10,686 nt of DNA, from contig JAFUFG010000175.1 in the NCBI GenBank assembly GCA_017470045.1, forward strand, positions 1-10,686. Direction: 5' to 3'. The position numbers and the translations under genes were made by a program. Source of the stretch: Bacilli bacterium. GTDB lineage: Bacteria; Bacillota_I; Bacilli_A; RF39; UBA660. Under the pieces are notes generated by a model. It did no database searches, was not told where the DNA came from, and was given only the letters and a program-made list of their open reading frames with translations. Shown here piece by piece: positions 1 to 5,504 of this stretch. Within the stretch, counting starts at the first letter, position 1, and every line of letters begins with the position of its first letter.

Positions 1-740
1 ATAAATTATTTAAAGATAAATATGAATTTACAAAGAATATTCATATTATTCCAACAGGAATTGAAGTAGACCGTTTCTTTGTAGAAAATGTAGATAAAAA
101 AGAAGTTGACTTATTAAGAAAAAAACTAGATTTCAAGAAAAAAGACTTCATTATTCTATTTGTTGGAAGACTAGCAGAAGAAAAGAATGTAGAATTCTTA
201 ATAAATGCTCATAAGAAAATAATAGAGAATGAACCAAATATCAAGTTATTAATTGTTGGAGATGGCCCAGATAAGCCAAAATATGAACAATTAGCAAAAG
301 ATATTGGAATAGAAGAAAGTGTTATCTTTAATGGAAAAGCTGCATGGGAAGAAATTCCAATTTATTATCATGTAGCAGATCTATTCGCAACAGCATCTAC
401 TTCTGAAACACAAGGATTAACGGTAATTGAAGCAATGGCTTCAGGTACGACTCCATTGTGTATTCGTGATGAGTCCTTTATAGGAACTGTAACAGATGAA
501 TTAAATGGCAGAATCTTTGATAATGAAGAACAATACATTAATCAAGTAATGGAATTATACAAAGATAAGAACCTAAGAGATCGTTACAACAATCAAGCAC
601 GAATTCAAGCAGAACACTGTAGTTCTAGAGCCTATGCCTCTAGTGTGTTAGAAGTATATGAACGTGCAATGAAAGATAAAGAAGCAGAATATCGTTTCGG
701 AATTATTTCCAAACTATTCAAGAAATTCAAAGGAGAATAA
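1..740 (+). CDS. GT-B family 1 (GT4-like) glycosyltransferase, 5'-truncated by the window edge
   Basis: The reading frame is open from the window edge (first full codon at 3) and gives 245 residues ending in TAA. An internal ATG at 435 is not the real start, because conserved glycosyltransferase sequence lies upstream of it. What is visible is the C-terminal nucleotide-sugar-binding Rossmann domain: a linker motif IPTGIEVDRF (about 54-83), FVGRLAEEKN (about 162-191), LLIVGDGP, and the EX7E signature in TSETQGLTVIEAMASG with glutamates at 405-407 and 429-431. The STSETQGL wording resembles processive or monoglucosyl-diacylglycerol synthases of Bacillota and Mollicutes, so a role in membrane glycolipid synthesis on the cytoplasmic face is likely. 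The acceptor domain is outside the window, so the substrate cannot be confirmed. The C-terminus is basic (KLFKKFKGE), consistent with membrane association. The next gene starts 2 nt downstream, suggesting co-transcription. Confidence 0.88.
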   Translation, partial: KLFKDKYEFTKNIHIIPTGIEVDRFFVENVDKKEVDLLRKKLDFKKKDFIILFVGRLAEEKNVEFLINAHKKIIENEPNIKLLIVGDGPDKPKYEQLAKDIGIEESVIFNGKAAWEEIPIYYHVADLFATASTSETQGLTVIEAMASGTTPLCIRDESFIGTVTDELNGRIFDNEEQYINQVMELYKDKNLRDRYNNQARIQAEHCSSRAYASSVLEVYERAMKDKEAEYRFGIISKLFKKFKGE

Positions 741-742
741 TT

Positions 743-1435
743 ATGATAGTAGCTTTAAATAATAAAAGTAATTTAACAAAATATGAATTTGAAAAATATT
801 TAGGAGAACTAAATGATATTGAGACAAATCATTTAATGATTTTATGTCCATCTATGATTAATGTTCCATTATATTATGATAGTAAAATAAAACTAGGAGC
901 TCAAAATGTAAGTTGTTATTTAAAAGGAGCGCATACTGGAGAAGTATTTGCAGAACAATTAACTTCATTTGGAGTAGAATATTGTATTGTTGGTCATAGT
1001 GAAAGAAGACAAGATCAAAAAGAAAGTGACGAAGAAATTCACGAAAAGATTCAAAGACTATTTGAAGCAGGTATTACACCGATTCTATGCTGTGGAGAAA
1101 CCAAAGAAGAAAGAGAAGAAGGCGTAGAAAAAGAGGTAATCGCAAGAGAACTAGATATCGCTTTAAATGGAGTAAGTGAAGAAGACAAAGCAAGAGTAAT
1201 TATTGCTTATGAACCAATCTGGTCTATAGGAACAGGACTAATCCCAACGAATGAACAAGTAATCGATATTATTGAATATATCAAATCAAAATATAATAAT
1301 AAGGTATTATATGGTGGAAGTGCCAATGAGAAGAATATCGACGAATTAAAGAAATGTACTTGTATCGATGGATACTTATTAGGTGGATTAAGTTTAAAAC
1401 CAGAAAACCTAAATATCTTCGTAAACAAATTGTAA
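743..1435 (+). CDS. tpiA: Triose-phosphate isomerase, short divergent form
   Basis: A 230-residue TIM-barrel protein; usual bacterial TPI is about 250 residues. It would interconvert dihydroxyacetone phosphate and glyceraldehyde 3-phosphate in the cytoplasm. The catalytic residues are present: N6 and K8 in ALNNKSN (usual AGNWKMN), H85 in GHSERR, and E157 in AYEPIWSIGTG (loop 6, about 155-165). The phosphate-binding YGGS (190-193) and LGGLSLKPE (213-221) are also present. Oddities are the reworked N-terminal strand (G to L, W to N, M to S), GAHTGEVF where GAFTGEVS is usual, and a hinge after GTG lacking the common Lys. The ATG follows an AAGGAG ribosome site at 730-735 inside the end of the glycosyltransferase gene. 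It is not beside gap, pgk or eno here, so it may be a second TPI copy rather than the glycolytic one. DHAP is the precursor of glycerol 3-phosphate, which makes a lipid link with the upstream gene possible but unproven. Confidence 0.87.
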   Translation: MIVALNNKSNLTKYEFEKYLGELNDIETNHLMILCPSMINVPLYYDSKIKLGAQNVSCYLKGAHTGEVFAEQLTSFGVEYCIVGHSERRQDQKESDEEIHEKIQRLFEAGITPILCCGETKEEREEGVEKEVIARELDIALNGVSEEDKARVIIAYEPIWSIGTGLIPTNEQVIDIIEYIKSKYNNKVLYGGSANEKNIDELKKCTCIDGYLLGGLSLKPENLNIFVNKL

Positions 1436-1446
1436 ACGACAAAATT

Positions 1447-1470
1447 AGAGCCTTTGCGCTCTTTTATTTT
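1447..1470 (+). terminator. Rho-independent terminator after the TPI gene
   Basis: A 5-bp stem AGAGC (1447-1451) pairs with GCTCT (1458-1462) around the loop CTTTGC. It is followed by TTTATTTT, a U-tract broken by one A. The stem is short but GC-containing, and the site lies 11 nt after the TPI stop codon. It separates the glycosyltransferase-TPI unit from the next promoter. Confidence 0.65.
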
Positions 1471-1477
1471 GTAGAAA

Positions 1478-1490
1478 TGTGTTATACAAT
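1478..1490 (+). promoter_or_regulatory. Probable promoter of the spo0A-like gene (extended -10)
   Basis: TGtTATACA at 1480-1488 is an extended -10 element; TACAAT at 1485-1490 is an overlapping alternative. No good -35 hexamer is seen at the right distance, as expected for an extended -10 promoter. Transcription would begin near 1495, about 30 nt before the ATG at 1526, with AGGAG at 1516-1520 as ribosome site. TTGTAGAA at 1469-1476 differs at one base from the Spo0A box TTGTCGAA, so autoregulation is conceivable, but such a match is weak evidence. Confidence 0.45.
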
Positions 1491-1525
1491 GAATATGCTA
1501 AGTAGTATTATAGATAGGAGAATAA

Positions 1526-2293
1526 ATGAACAAAATTAATTTATTAGTAATTGAAGATAATAAAGACTTAGTAGTAACCATGAATGAATATTTAAAAGAA
1601 CATTCAGAAGTATGTATCAAACACATCGCAGAAGATGGAGAAGAAGCAATTCGACTAATCCAATCAAAAAAGGAAGAAATAGATCTAATCTTATTAGAAC
1701 CATTAATTCCAAGAAAAGATGGATTAAGTATTCTAGAATATATGAAGGAACACAATATAGAAATACCAGTAATGGTAGTAAGTTCCTATAAAGATAATGA
1801 ACTAATCAAAAGAAGAAAAGAATTAGGAATTCAGTATTATCTATTAAAACCATTTGATTTAAGTATCTTGGTAAAAAGAATCCAAAGAATTATGGAAGAG
1901 AATAATCAAAGTAATACTTTAGAATTAGAATTAGTAGAATTACAAAAGCAAATTACCAAAGTAATTCATGATTTAGGAGTACCATCGAATTTAAAAGGGT
2001 ATGGATATATCCGTGAAGGTATTCAATTAGTGTATTATGAACCAAATCTAGCTGATAGTATTACAAAGAAACTATATCCAAAAATAGCCTCTAAGTTTAC
2101 TTCTACAATATCTAGAGTAGAACGTTCTATGAGACACGCTATTGAAGTTAGTTGGAATAGAGGTAATTGGGATCGAATGGAAGAAATCTTTGGATACAGT
2201 GTTAGTATCGATAAAGCAAAACCAACGAATTCTGAGTTTATCGTAACGATTGCGGATATGTTACGACTAGAAAATAATAAAGCAACTATATAG
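1526..2293 (+). CDS. spo0A: Spo0A-family response regulator with Glu at the phosphoacceptor site
   Basis: A 255-residue protein with two domains. The receiver domain (about 4-125) has the acidic pair E10-D11, the switch Ser S86 and the conserved K108 in LLKPFD. The phosphoacceptor segment reads DLILLEPLIPRKDG where Spo0A proteins have D-(x)4-D-(x)3-P-(x)2-DG, so the phosphorylated Asp (B. subtilis D56) is Glu58; the codon is GAA at 1697-1699. The C-terminal DNA-binding domain (about 145-249) is strongly Spo0A-like: GVPSNLKGYGYIRE, then SRVERSMRHAIEV, GYSVS and KAKPTNSEFI. In spore formers Spo0A is the master regulator of sporulation entry, activated by a phosphorelay onto that Asp and binding TTGTCGAA-type boxes. 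Here Glu could mimic phosphate or leave the protein phosphorylation-independent. The usual neighbour spoIVB is absent: TPI lies upstream and an ATPase downstream. The gene has its own promoter and terminator. The family call is very secure; its biological role is not. Confidence 0.93.
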   Translation: MNKINLLVIEDNKDLVVTMNEYLKEHSEVCIKHIAEDGEEAIRLIQSKKEEIDLILLEPLIPRKDGLSILEYMKEHNIEIPVMVVSSYKDNELIKRRKELGIQYYLLKPFDLSILVKRIQRIMEENNQSNTLELELVELQKQITKVIHDLGVPSNLKGYGYIREGIQLVYYEPNLADSITKKLYPKIASKFTSTISRVERSMRHAIEVSWNRGNWDRMEEIFGYSVSIDKAKPTNSEFIVTIADMLRLENNKATI

Positions 2294-2315
2294 ATGCCAA
2301 GCATCTATTTTTTTT
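2291..2315 (+). terminator. Rho-independent terminator after the spo0A-like gene
   Basis: A perfect 7-bp stem TAGATGC (2291-2297) pairs with GCATCTA (2301-2307) around a CAA loop, followed by eight Ts (2308-2315). The TAG stop codon forms the first three bases of the stem, so the gene and its terminator overlap. Confidence 0.88.
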
Positions 2316-2336
2316 ATGAAAACCATCCGACAAGAA

Positions 2337-2365
2337 TTGACTTTGACCTAAAAAATAAGTATACT
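2337..2365 (+). promoter_or_regulatory. Sigma-A type promoter of the DUF4143 ATPase gene
   Basis: TTGACT at 2337-2342 is a 5/6 match to the -35 consensus. It is followed after 17 bp by TATACT at 2360-2365, a 5/6 match to the -10 consensus. Transcription would start near 2372, giving a leader of about 27 nt with an AGGGAGGT ribosome site at 2383-2390. A second possible -35 (TTGACC, 2343-2348) is spaced for TATTTT at 2366-2371, a poorer pair. TCCGACAA at 2326-2333 is, on the reverse strand, one base from the Spo0A box TTGTCGAA and sits near -42, where Spo0A activator sites are known to lie. Confidence 0.72.
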
Positions 2366-2371
2366 TATTTT
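2352..2371 (+). repeat. Perfect 20-bp palindrome over the ATPase promoter, operator-like
   Basis: Each half-site is AAAATAAGTA read towards the centre, and the two halves are exact reverse complements with no spacer. The palindrome covers the -10 hexamer (2360-2365) and runs to just before the inferred transcription start. That is a classic position for a repressor dimer. It is not followed by a T-run and sits in the promoter, so it is not a terminator. I cannot name the regulator. Confidence 0.7.
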
Positions 2372-2398
2372 AGAAAATATGTAGGGAGGTAACACAAT

Positions 2399-3676
2399 AT
2401 GGAACGAAAAATAGAAATATTTCTTAAGAAATGGAAGAAAGATGCAACAGGTAAACCAGCTATTATCTATGGTAATAAGCAAATTGGTAAGACTTTTACC
2501 GTACTAAAATTTGGTGAGAAAGAATATAAGAATGTTGTTTATTTTAATACAGAAAGTAATCCCGAAATAGAAGAATTATTTAAGAAAGAAAAAGCAATTG
2601 ATAAAATCATTGTAAATCTATCTTTAATGTCAGGGGAGACAATATTACAAGAAGATACTTTAATTATTCTAGATAATCTAGTGAATGTTGATATTGTAAA
2701 AGGTATGAAGTTATTTGGAAGTAATCATAGTAAATACAATATTATTGGTATTACTTCAAGAAGAGAAAAATTAACAGAGTTCAAAGGAGAAGAAATTCAA
2801 TTTAAACAAATGACAGAAATGGATTTTGAAGAATATTTATGGGCTCATGATGAAAGAAATCTAGCAAACTTAATCCGTGAATCATTTGAAAAGAGAAAGA
2901 CTTGTCCATTCCATAAAGTAGCATTAGATCTATTCCATGAATATCTACAAACAGGAGGATTCCCAGAAACGGTAGTTGCTAAGATGGCAGGAAAGAGTCA
3001 ATATGAAATTGATGCTATTATTCAAAAAATATTAGATGTTTATAAAAAAGAAGTATCTTTAACAGATACCTTAATTGATATTCCAAGAGGATTAGAAGTA
3101 CTAAACTCTATTCCAGAGCAATTAAAGAAAGAAAATAAGAAATTCCAATATGGAGTGATTGGAACTGGTAGACGTGCCAAAGAATATGAAAGTACGATTA
3201 ACTATCTAATTAATAATCAATTGGTTTATAGAAGCTATAAGATCAAAGATGTAAAATCTCCATTAAGTAGTTGTAAAGACAAAGATAGTTTTAAACTATA
3301 TCTACCAGATGATGGATTATTATTCTCTATGCTTCATACAAACTATAAACAATTCATTACAAATGAAAGTTTAAAAGAAACATTATATGAAAATCATATT
3401 GCAAAGACATTAGTAGAGTCTGGATATATCTTGTATTACTACCAATCTGATGGAAAAGCAGAAGTAAACTTCGTTATTCAAAATAGAATGGGTAAGATTA
3501 TTCCAATGGAGATTACAACAAAGACAAATTCCAAAGCAAAGTCATTATCAGTATTCATGAAGAAATATCCAGTAGAAGAAGGATATCGTATTACAGAAAA
3601 CAATTTCCAAACAAAGAAAGAAGTACGTTATATTCCAATCTATGCAGTATTCTGTCTAAATACAACAAAGGTCTAA
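2399..3676 (+). CDS. AAA_14-type P-loop ATPase with C-terminal DUF4143 domain, degenerate active sites
   Basis: A 425-residue protein. The N-terminal ATPase part has a Walker A G25-NKQIG-K31-T32 and a Walker B-like LIILD92. Family members normally continue DEIQ after the Walker B Asp, but here it is DNLV, so the catalytic Glu is Asn93. SRREKLTEF (120-128) corresponds to the sensor region, and EMDFEEYLW (140-148) to the family's P-L-S-F-x-E-F segment. The DUF4143 part (about 215-380) shows KLYLPDDGLLFSML (299-312), LYENHIAKTL (329-338), then KAEVNFVI where EVDFVI is usual, and PMEITTK where P-I-E-V-K is usual. These changes weaken the PD-(D/E)xK-like core. The family's function is poorly known; many copies occur in gut Bacillota and archaea. 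The gene stands alone with its own promoter and terminator. The start is set by the AGGGAGGT site 8 nt upstream. Confidence 0.85.
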   Translation: MERKIEIFLKKWKKDATGKPAIIYGNKQIGKTFTVLKFGEKEYKNVVYFNTESNPEIEELFKKEKAIDKIIVNLSLMSGETILQEDTLIILDNLVNVDIVKGMKLFGSNHSKYNIIGITSRREKLTEFKGEEIQFKQMTEMDFEEYLWAHDERNLANLIRESFEKRKTCPFHKVALDLFHEYLQTGGFPETVVAKMAGKSQYEIDAIIQKILDVYKKEVSLTDTLIDIPRGLEVLNSIPEQLKKENKKFQYGVIGTGRRAKEYESTINYLINNQLVYRSYKIKDVKSPLSSCKDKDSFKLYLPDDGLLFSMLHTNYKQFITNESLKETLYENHIAKTLVESGYILYYYQSDGKAEVNFVIQNRMGKIIPMEITTKTNSKAKSLSVFMKKYPVEEGYRITENNFQTKKEVRYIPIYAVFCLNTTKV

Positions 3677-3692
3677 AACCTTTGTTTTTTTT
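3664..3692 (+). terminator. Rho-independent terminator after the ATPase gene
   Basis: An 8-bp stem AACAAAGG (3664-3671) pairs with CCTTTGTT (3679-3686) around a 7-nt loop. It merges into eight Ts at 3685-3692. The TAA stop of the ATPase (3674-3676) lies in the loop. Confidence 0.88.
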
Positions 3693-3693
3693 G

Positions 3694-3722
3694 TTGTTAC
3701 AATCGAATTAATGTTCTATAAT
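3694..3722 (+). promoter_or_regulatory. Sigma-A type promoter of the Y-family polymerase gene
   Basis: TTGTTA (3694-3699), 17 bp, then a perfect TATAAT (3717-3722). Transcription would start near 3729. This promoter overlaps the ATG at 3711, which therefore cannot be the translation start, and it fixes the gene start at 3741. It begins directly after the preceding terminator's T-run. No LexA/SOS box (GAAC-N4-GTTC type) is seen next to it. Confidence 0.82.
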
Positions 3723-3740
3723 AAATATAAGGAGGTAGTT

Positions 3741-4958
3741 ATGGAAAGAATCATATTTCACGTAGATGTAAATAATGCATTTTTATCTTGGACAGCAATT
3801 GATCTATTAAATCATGGTTATGAAATAGACATCCGTACCATACCTTCGGTTATAGGAGGAGACGAAAAAGATAGACATGGTATTGTTGTAGCAAAGTCTC
3901 CAGTAGCAAAGAAAATGGGAGTACAATCTGCAGAACCAATCTTTCAAGCAAAGAAGAAATGTCCAAACTTAAAAGTATTTCCAGGAAACCATGAATGGTA
4001 CAAGATTGAGTCCAAAAAGTTTAAAGATTATTTAAAACAGTATTCTCCAAATATTGAGGAAATGTCCATCGATGAATGTTTCTTAGATATGACAGGGACA
4101 AATTATTTATACAAAGACTATGTAGAATTAGCACATAAAATAAAAAATGATATTAAAGAACAATTTGGATTTACAGTAAATGTAGGAATAGGAAATAATA
4201 AATTAACAGCAAAAATGGCATCTGACTTTGAAAAACCAGATAAAGTACACACTTTATTAAAAGATGAAATTGTAACAAAATTATGGCCATTAGAAGTAGG
4301 AAAACTATTCATGGTAGGAAAAAAAACCAAAGAAGAGTTAAATAAAATGAATATCTATACCGTAGAACAACTAGCTCACACAAGTGAAAAGAAATTAGAA
4401 AAAGTCTTTAAAAAACAGGCAACCTATTTAAAAAATGCAGCTTGGGGAATCGATTACTCAGAGGTAAATGAAGAAAATTACCATAAAAACACAAGTGTTA
4501 GTACAACAGAAACTTTACCATTTGATACAACAGATGAAAATAAATTAAAAGAATATCTATTAGTTCATACAGAAAAAGTTACAAGAGAGCTACGAGATAT
4601 GAATAAATACGCCAATACAATAGCCGTAATTTTTAAAAATAGTAACTTTGTAAGTTACTCTGCACAAGAAAAAGTGTCAAATCCGACTGATGATACGCGT
4701 CAAATTTACAAAAAAGTAGTAGAAATATTTGAAAAAAATTACAAAAATGATCAAATACGACTAATAGGAGTAAGATTATCAGATTTAGTAGAAACAAAGA
4801 ACGAACAAATCAATCTTTTCCAAGTAATAGAAGAGAAAAATGATAATTCAAACTTTCAAAAAACCATTGATAATATCAATAAAAAGTTTGGATCAGACCT
4901 AATTATGCCTGCATCGTTGAAAACAATAGGAAAACAAAGAAAAGAGAAGGAAAAGTAA
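3741..4958 (+). CDS. dinB: Y-family translesion DNA polymerase (DinB / Pol IV-like)
   Basis: A 405-residue error-prone polymerase that would copy past damaged template bases. I chose the ATG at 3741 because AAGGAGG (3729-3735) precedes it by 5 nt and HVDVNNAF then falls at the family's usual N-terminal place; the in-frame ATG at 3711 lies upstream of the predicted transcription start. The palm carries D9 in FHVDVNNAF and the SIDE motif D111-E112, the metal-binding acidic residues. N11 stands where classical Pol IV has Asp (DMD), a variant I associate with the Clostridia-type subfamily. F14 is the likely steric gate against ribonucleotides. A thumb helix-hairpin-helix region (about 181-211) and a little-finger domain follow. 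QINLF (356-360) is a good beta-clamp-binding motif, followed by a basic tail. Single-gene unit with its own promoter and terminator; regulation by DNA damage is not evident. Confidence 0.92.
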   Translation: MERIIFHVDVNNAFLSWTAIDLLNHGYEIDIRTIPSVIGGDEKDRHGIVVAKSPVAKKMGVQSAEPIFQAKKKCPNLKVFPGNHEWYKIESKKFKDYLKQYSPNIEEMSIDECFLDMTGTNYLYKDYVELAHKIKNDIKEQFGFTVNVGIGNNKLTAKMASDFEKPDKVHTLLKDEIVTKLWPLEVGKLFMVGKKTKEELNKMNIYTVEQLAHTSEKKLEKVFKKQATYLKNAAWGIDYSEVNEENYHKNTSVSTTETLPFDTTDENKLKEYLLVHTEKVTRELRDMNKYANTIAVIFKNSNFVSYSAQEKVSNPTDDTRQIYKKVVEIFEKNYKNDQIRLIGVRLSDLVETKNEQINLFQVIEEKNDNSNFQKTIDNINKKFGSDLIMPASLKTIGKQRKEKEK

Positions 4959-4977
4959 AAATTTCTTCTCTTTTTTT
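4937..4977 (+). terminator. Rho-independent terminator after the polymerase gene
   Basis: AAAGAGAAG (4941-4949) pairs perfectly with CTTCTCTTT (4965-4973). The stem extends on both sides with A-T and G-T pairs, and a T-run occupies 4971-4977. The left arm lies inside the last codons of the gene. The stem is AT-rich, so strength is moderate. Confidence 0.78.
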
Positions 4978-4988
4978 CAAAATTCTCG

Positions 4989-5024
4989 AAAAAAGTTGAA
5001 AAATAAAGAAAAAAACGAAAAAAA
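4989..5024 (+). promoter_or_regulatory. Phased A-tracts upstream of the S10 promoter (UP-element-like, bent DNA)
   Basis: Four A-runs of 5-7 bases (4989-4994, 4999-5003, 5009-5015, 5018-5024) have centres about 10 bp apart, one helical turn. They end 3 bp before the -35 hexamer at 5028. Phased A-tracts give intrinsic curvature, and AT-rich DNA at this position can contact the RNA polymerase alpha subunit, so they probably boost the ribosomal promoter. Function is inference. Confidence 0.5.
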
Positions 5025-5027
5025 TGC

Positions 5028-5056
5028 TTGCAAAACCAAGACCCCTCTGTTATAAT
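5028..5056 (+). promoter_or_regulatory. Strong sigma-A promoter of the S10 ribosomal protein operon
   Basis: TTGCAA (5028-5033), a 17-bp spacer, then TATAAT (5051-5056), preceded by TGt (5048-5050) as an extended -10. Start of transcription is expected around 5062-5064, giving a leader of about 117 nt before rpsJ. It is the best promoter in the window and, since no other is evident, probably drives every ribosomal gene downstream. Confidence 0.88.
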
Positions 5057-5062
5057 TTAATA

Positions 5063-5179
5063 CGTGTGACTGCTTAGATGTGCAAGGTTGTCGATACACC
5101 AGGTTAAGTTGTTAATTGGTTATTGGGTTATTTGCACGGAGCAAGTCTATACTAGATATAGGCGAAGGGAGGATTTCAA
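5063..5179 (+). promoter_or_regulatory. Structured 5' leader RNA of the S10 operon, candidate ribosomal protein leader
   Basis: The untranslated leader can form nested helices. P1 pairs GACUGC (5068-5073) with GCAAGUC (5141-5147, one bulged A). P2 pairs GUGCAA (5080-5085) with UUGCAC (5132-5137). Inside is a small hairpin at 5086-5100 (GGU-GU with AC-ACC, loop CGAU) and a G/U-rich stretch at 5101-5131 rich in GUU and UUGG. A further hairpin, UCUAUA (5146-5151) with UAUAGG (5157-5162), lies just before the AAGGGAGG ribosome site (5165-5172) and shares two bases with P1, so the two compete. S10 operons are known to be autoregulated through such leaders in other bacteria (L4 in E. coli). No T-run terminator is present, which favours translational rather than attenuation control. 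The pairings were found by eye. Confidence 0.55.
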
Positions 5180-5491
5180 ATGTCAACAGAAAAAATTCGC
5201 ATTAGAATCAAAGGATATGATCACAGAATCCTAGATAATGCAGCAAAGAAAATTGTTGAAACAGTAAGAAGATCTGGTGGAGAAATCTCTGGTCCAGTAC
5301 CACTTCCAACTGAAATCGAAAAATTCACAATTTTAAGAGCTGTTCACAAATACAAAGATTCACGTGAACAATTCGAAATGCGTACACACAAAAGACTTAT
5401 TGATATCAAAAATCCAAGCAAGGAAACTATTGATGCGTTAGCACACTTAGATTTACCAAGCGGAGTAGATATTGAAATCAAAACAAAATAA
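5180..5491 (+). CDS. rpsJ: 30S ribosomal protein S10 (uS10)
   Basis: 103 residues, the normal size (about 102). S10 belongs to the 3' domain (head) of the small subunit and also binds NusB in antitermination. Characteristic segments are [17 protein letters not shown] (7-23), GPVPLPT (38-44) and the loop [12 protein letters not shown] (65-76), all close to the family norm. It is the first gene of the operon and starts 8 nt after GGGAGG (5167-5172), directly behind the structured leader. In many Bacilli tuf lies upstream; here a DNA polymerase gene with its own terminator does, so the str and S10 clusters are separated at this point. Confidence 0.98.
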   Translation: MSTEKIRIRIKGYDHRILDNAAKKIVETVRRSGGEISGPVPLPTEIEKFTILRAVHKYKDSREQFEMRTHKRLIDIKNPSKETIDALAHLDLPSGVDIEIKTK

Positions 5492-5504
5492 TGGAGGATA
5501 AAAA

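Noticed and set aside
435..740. A 101-residue gene starting at the ATG at 435
   Set aside because: The frame is open upstream to the window edge and contains conserved glycosyltransferase motifs. The ATG is an internal Met of the EAMASG motif.
1488..1496. Sigma-H type promoter for spo0A (AATGAATAT resembles the -10 element)
   Set aside because: The only -35-like sequence (GTAGAAATG, 1471-1479) lacks the GGA core and sits about 8 nt away rather than 11-12.
1354..1539. Small + strand reading frame overlapping the TPI end and spo0A start
   Set aside because: It runs out of frame through conserved TPI codons, across the terminator and promoter, and has no ribosome site or recognisable sequence.
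3711..3740. Ten-residue N-terminal extension of the Y-family polymerase from the ATG at 3711
   Set aside because: This ATG lies inside the promoter, upstream of the TATAAT at 3717-3722 and of the inferred transcription start. The ATG at 3741 has AAGGAGG 5 nt upstream and gives the usual family N-terminus.
4959..5179. Search for a hidden small gene, tRNA, riboswitch of a named class or repeat array in the long gap before rpsJ
   Set aside because: No reading frame with a ribosome site, no tRNA-like cloverleaf and no direct repeats were seen. The region is accounted for by terminator, A-tracts, promoter and leader.
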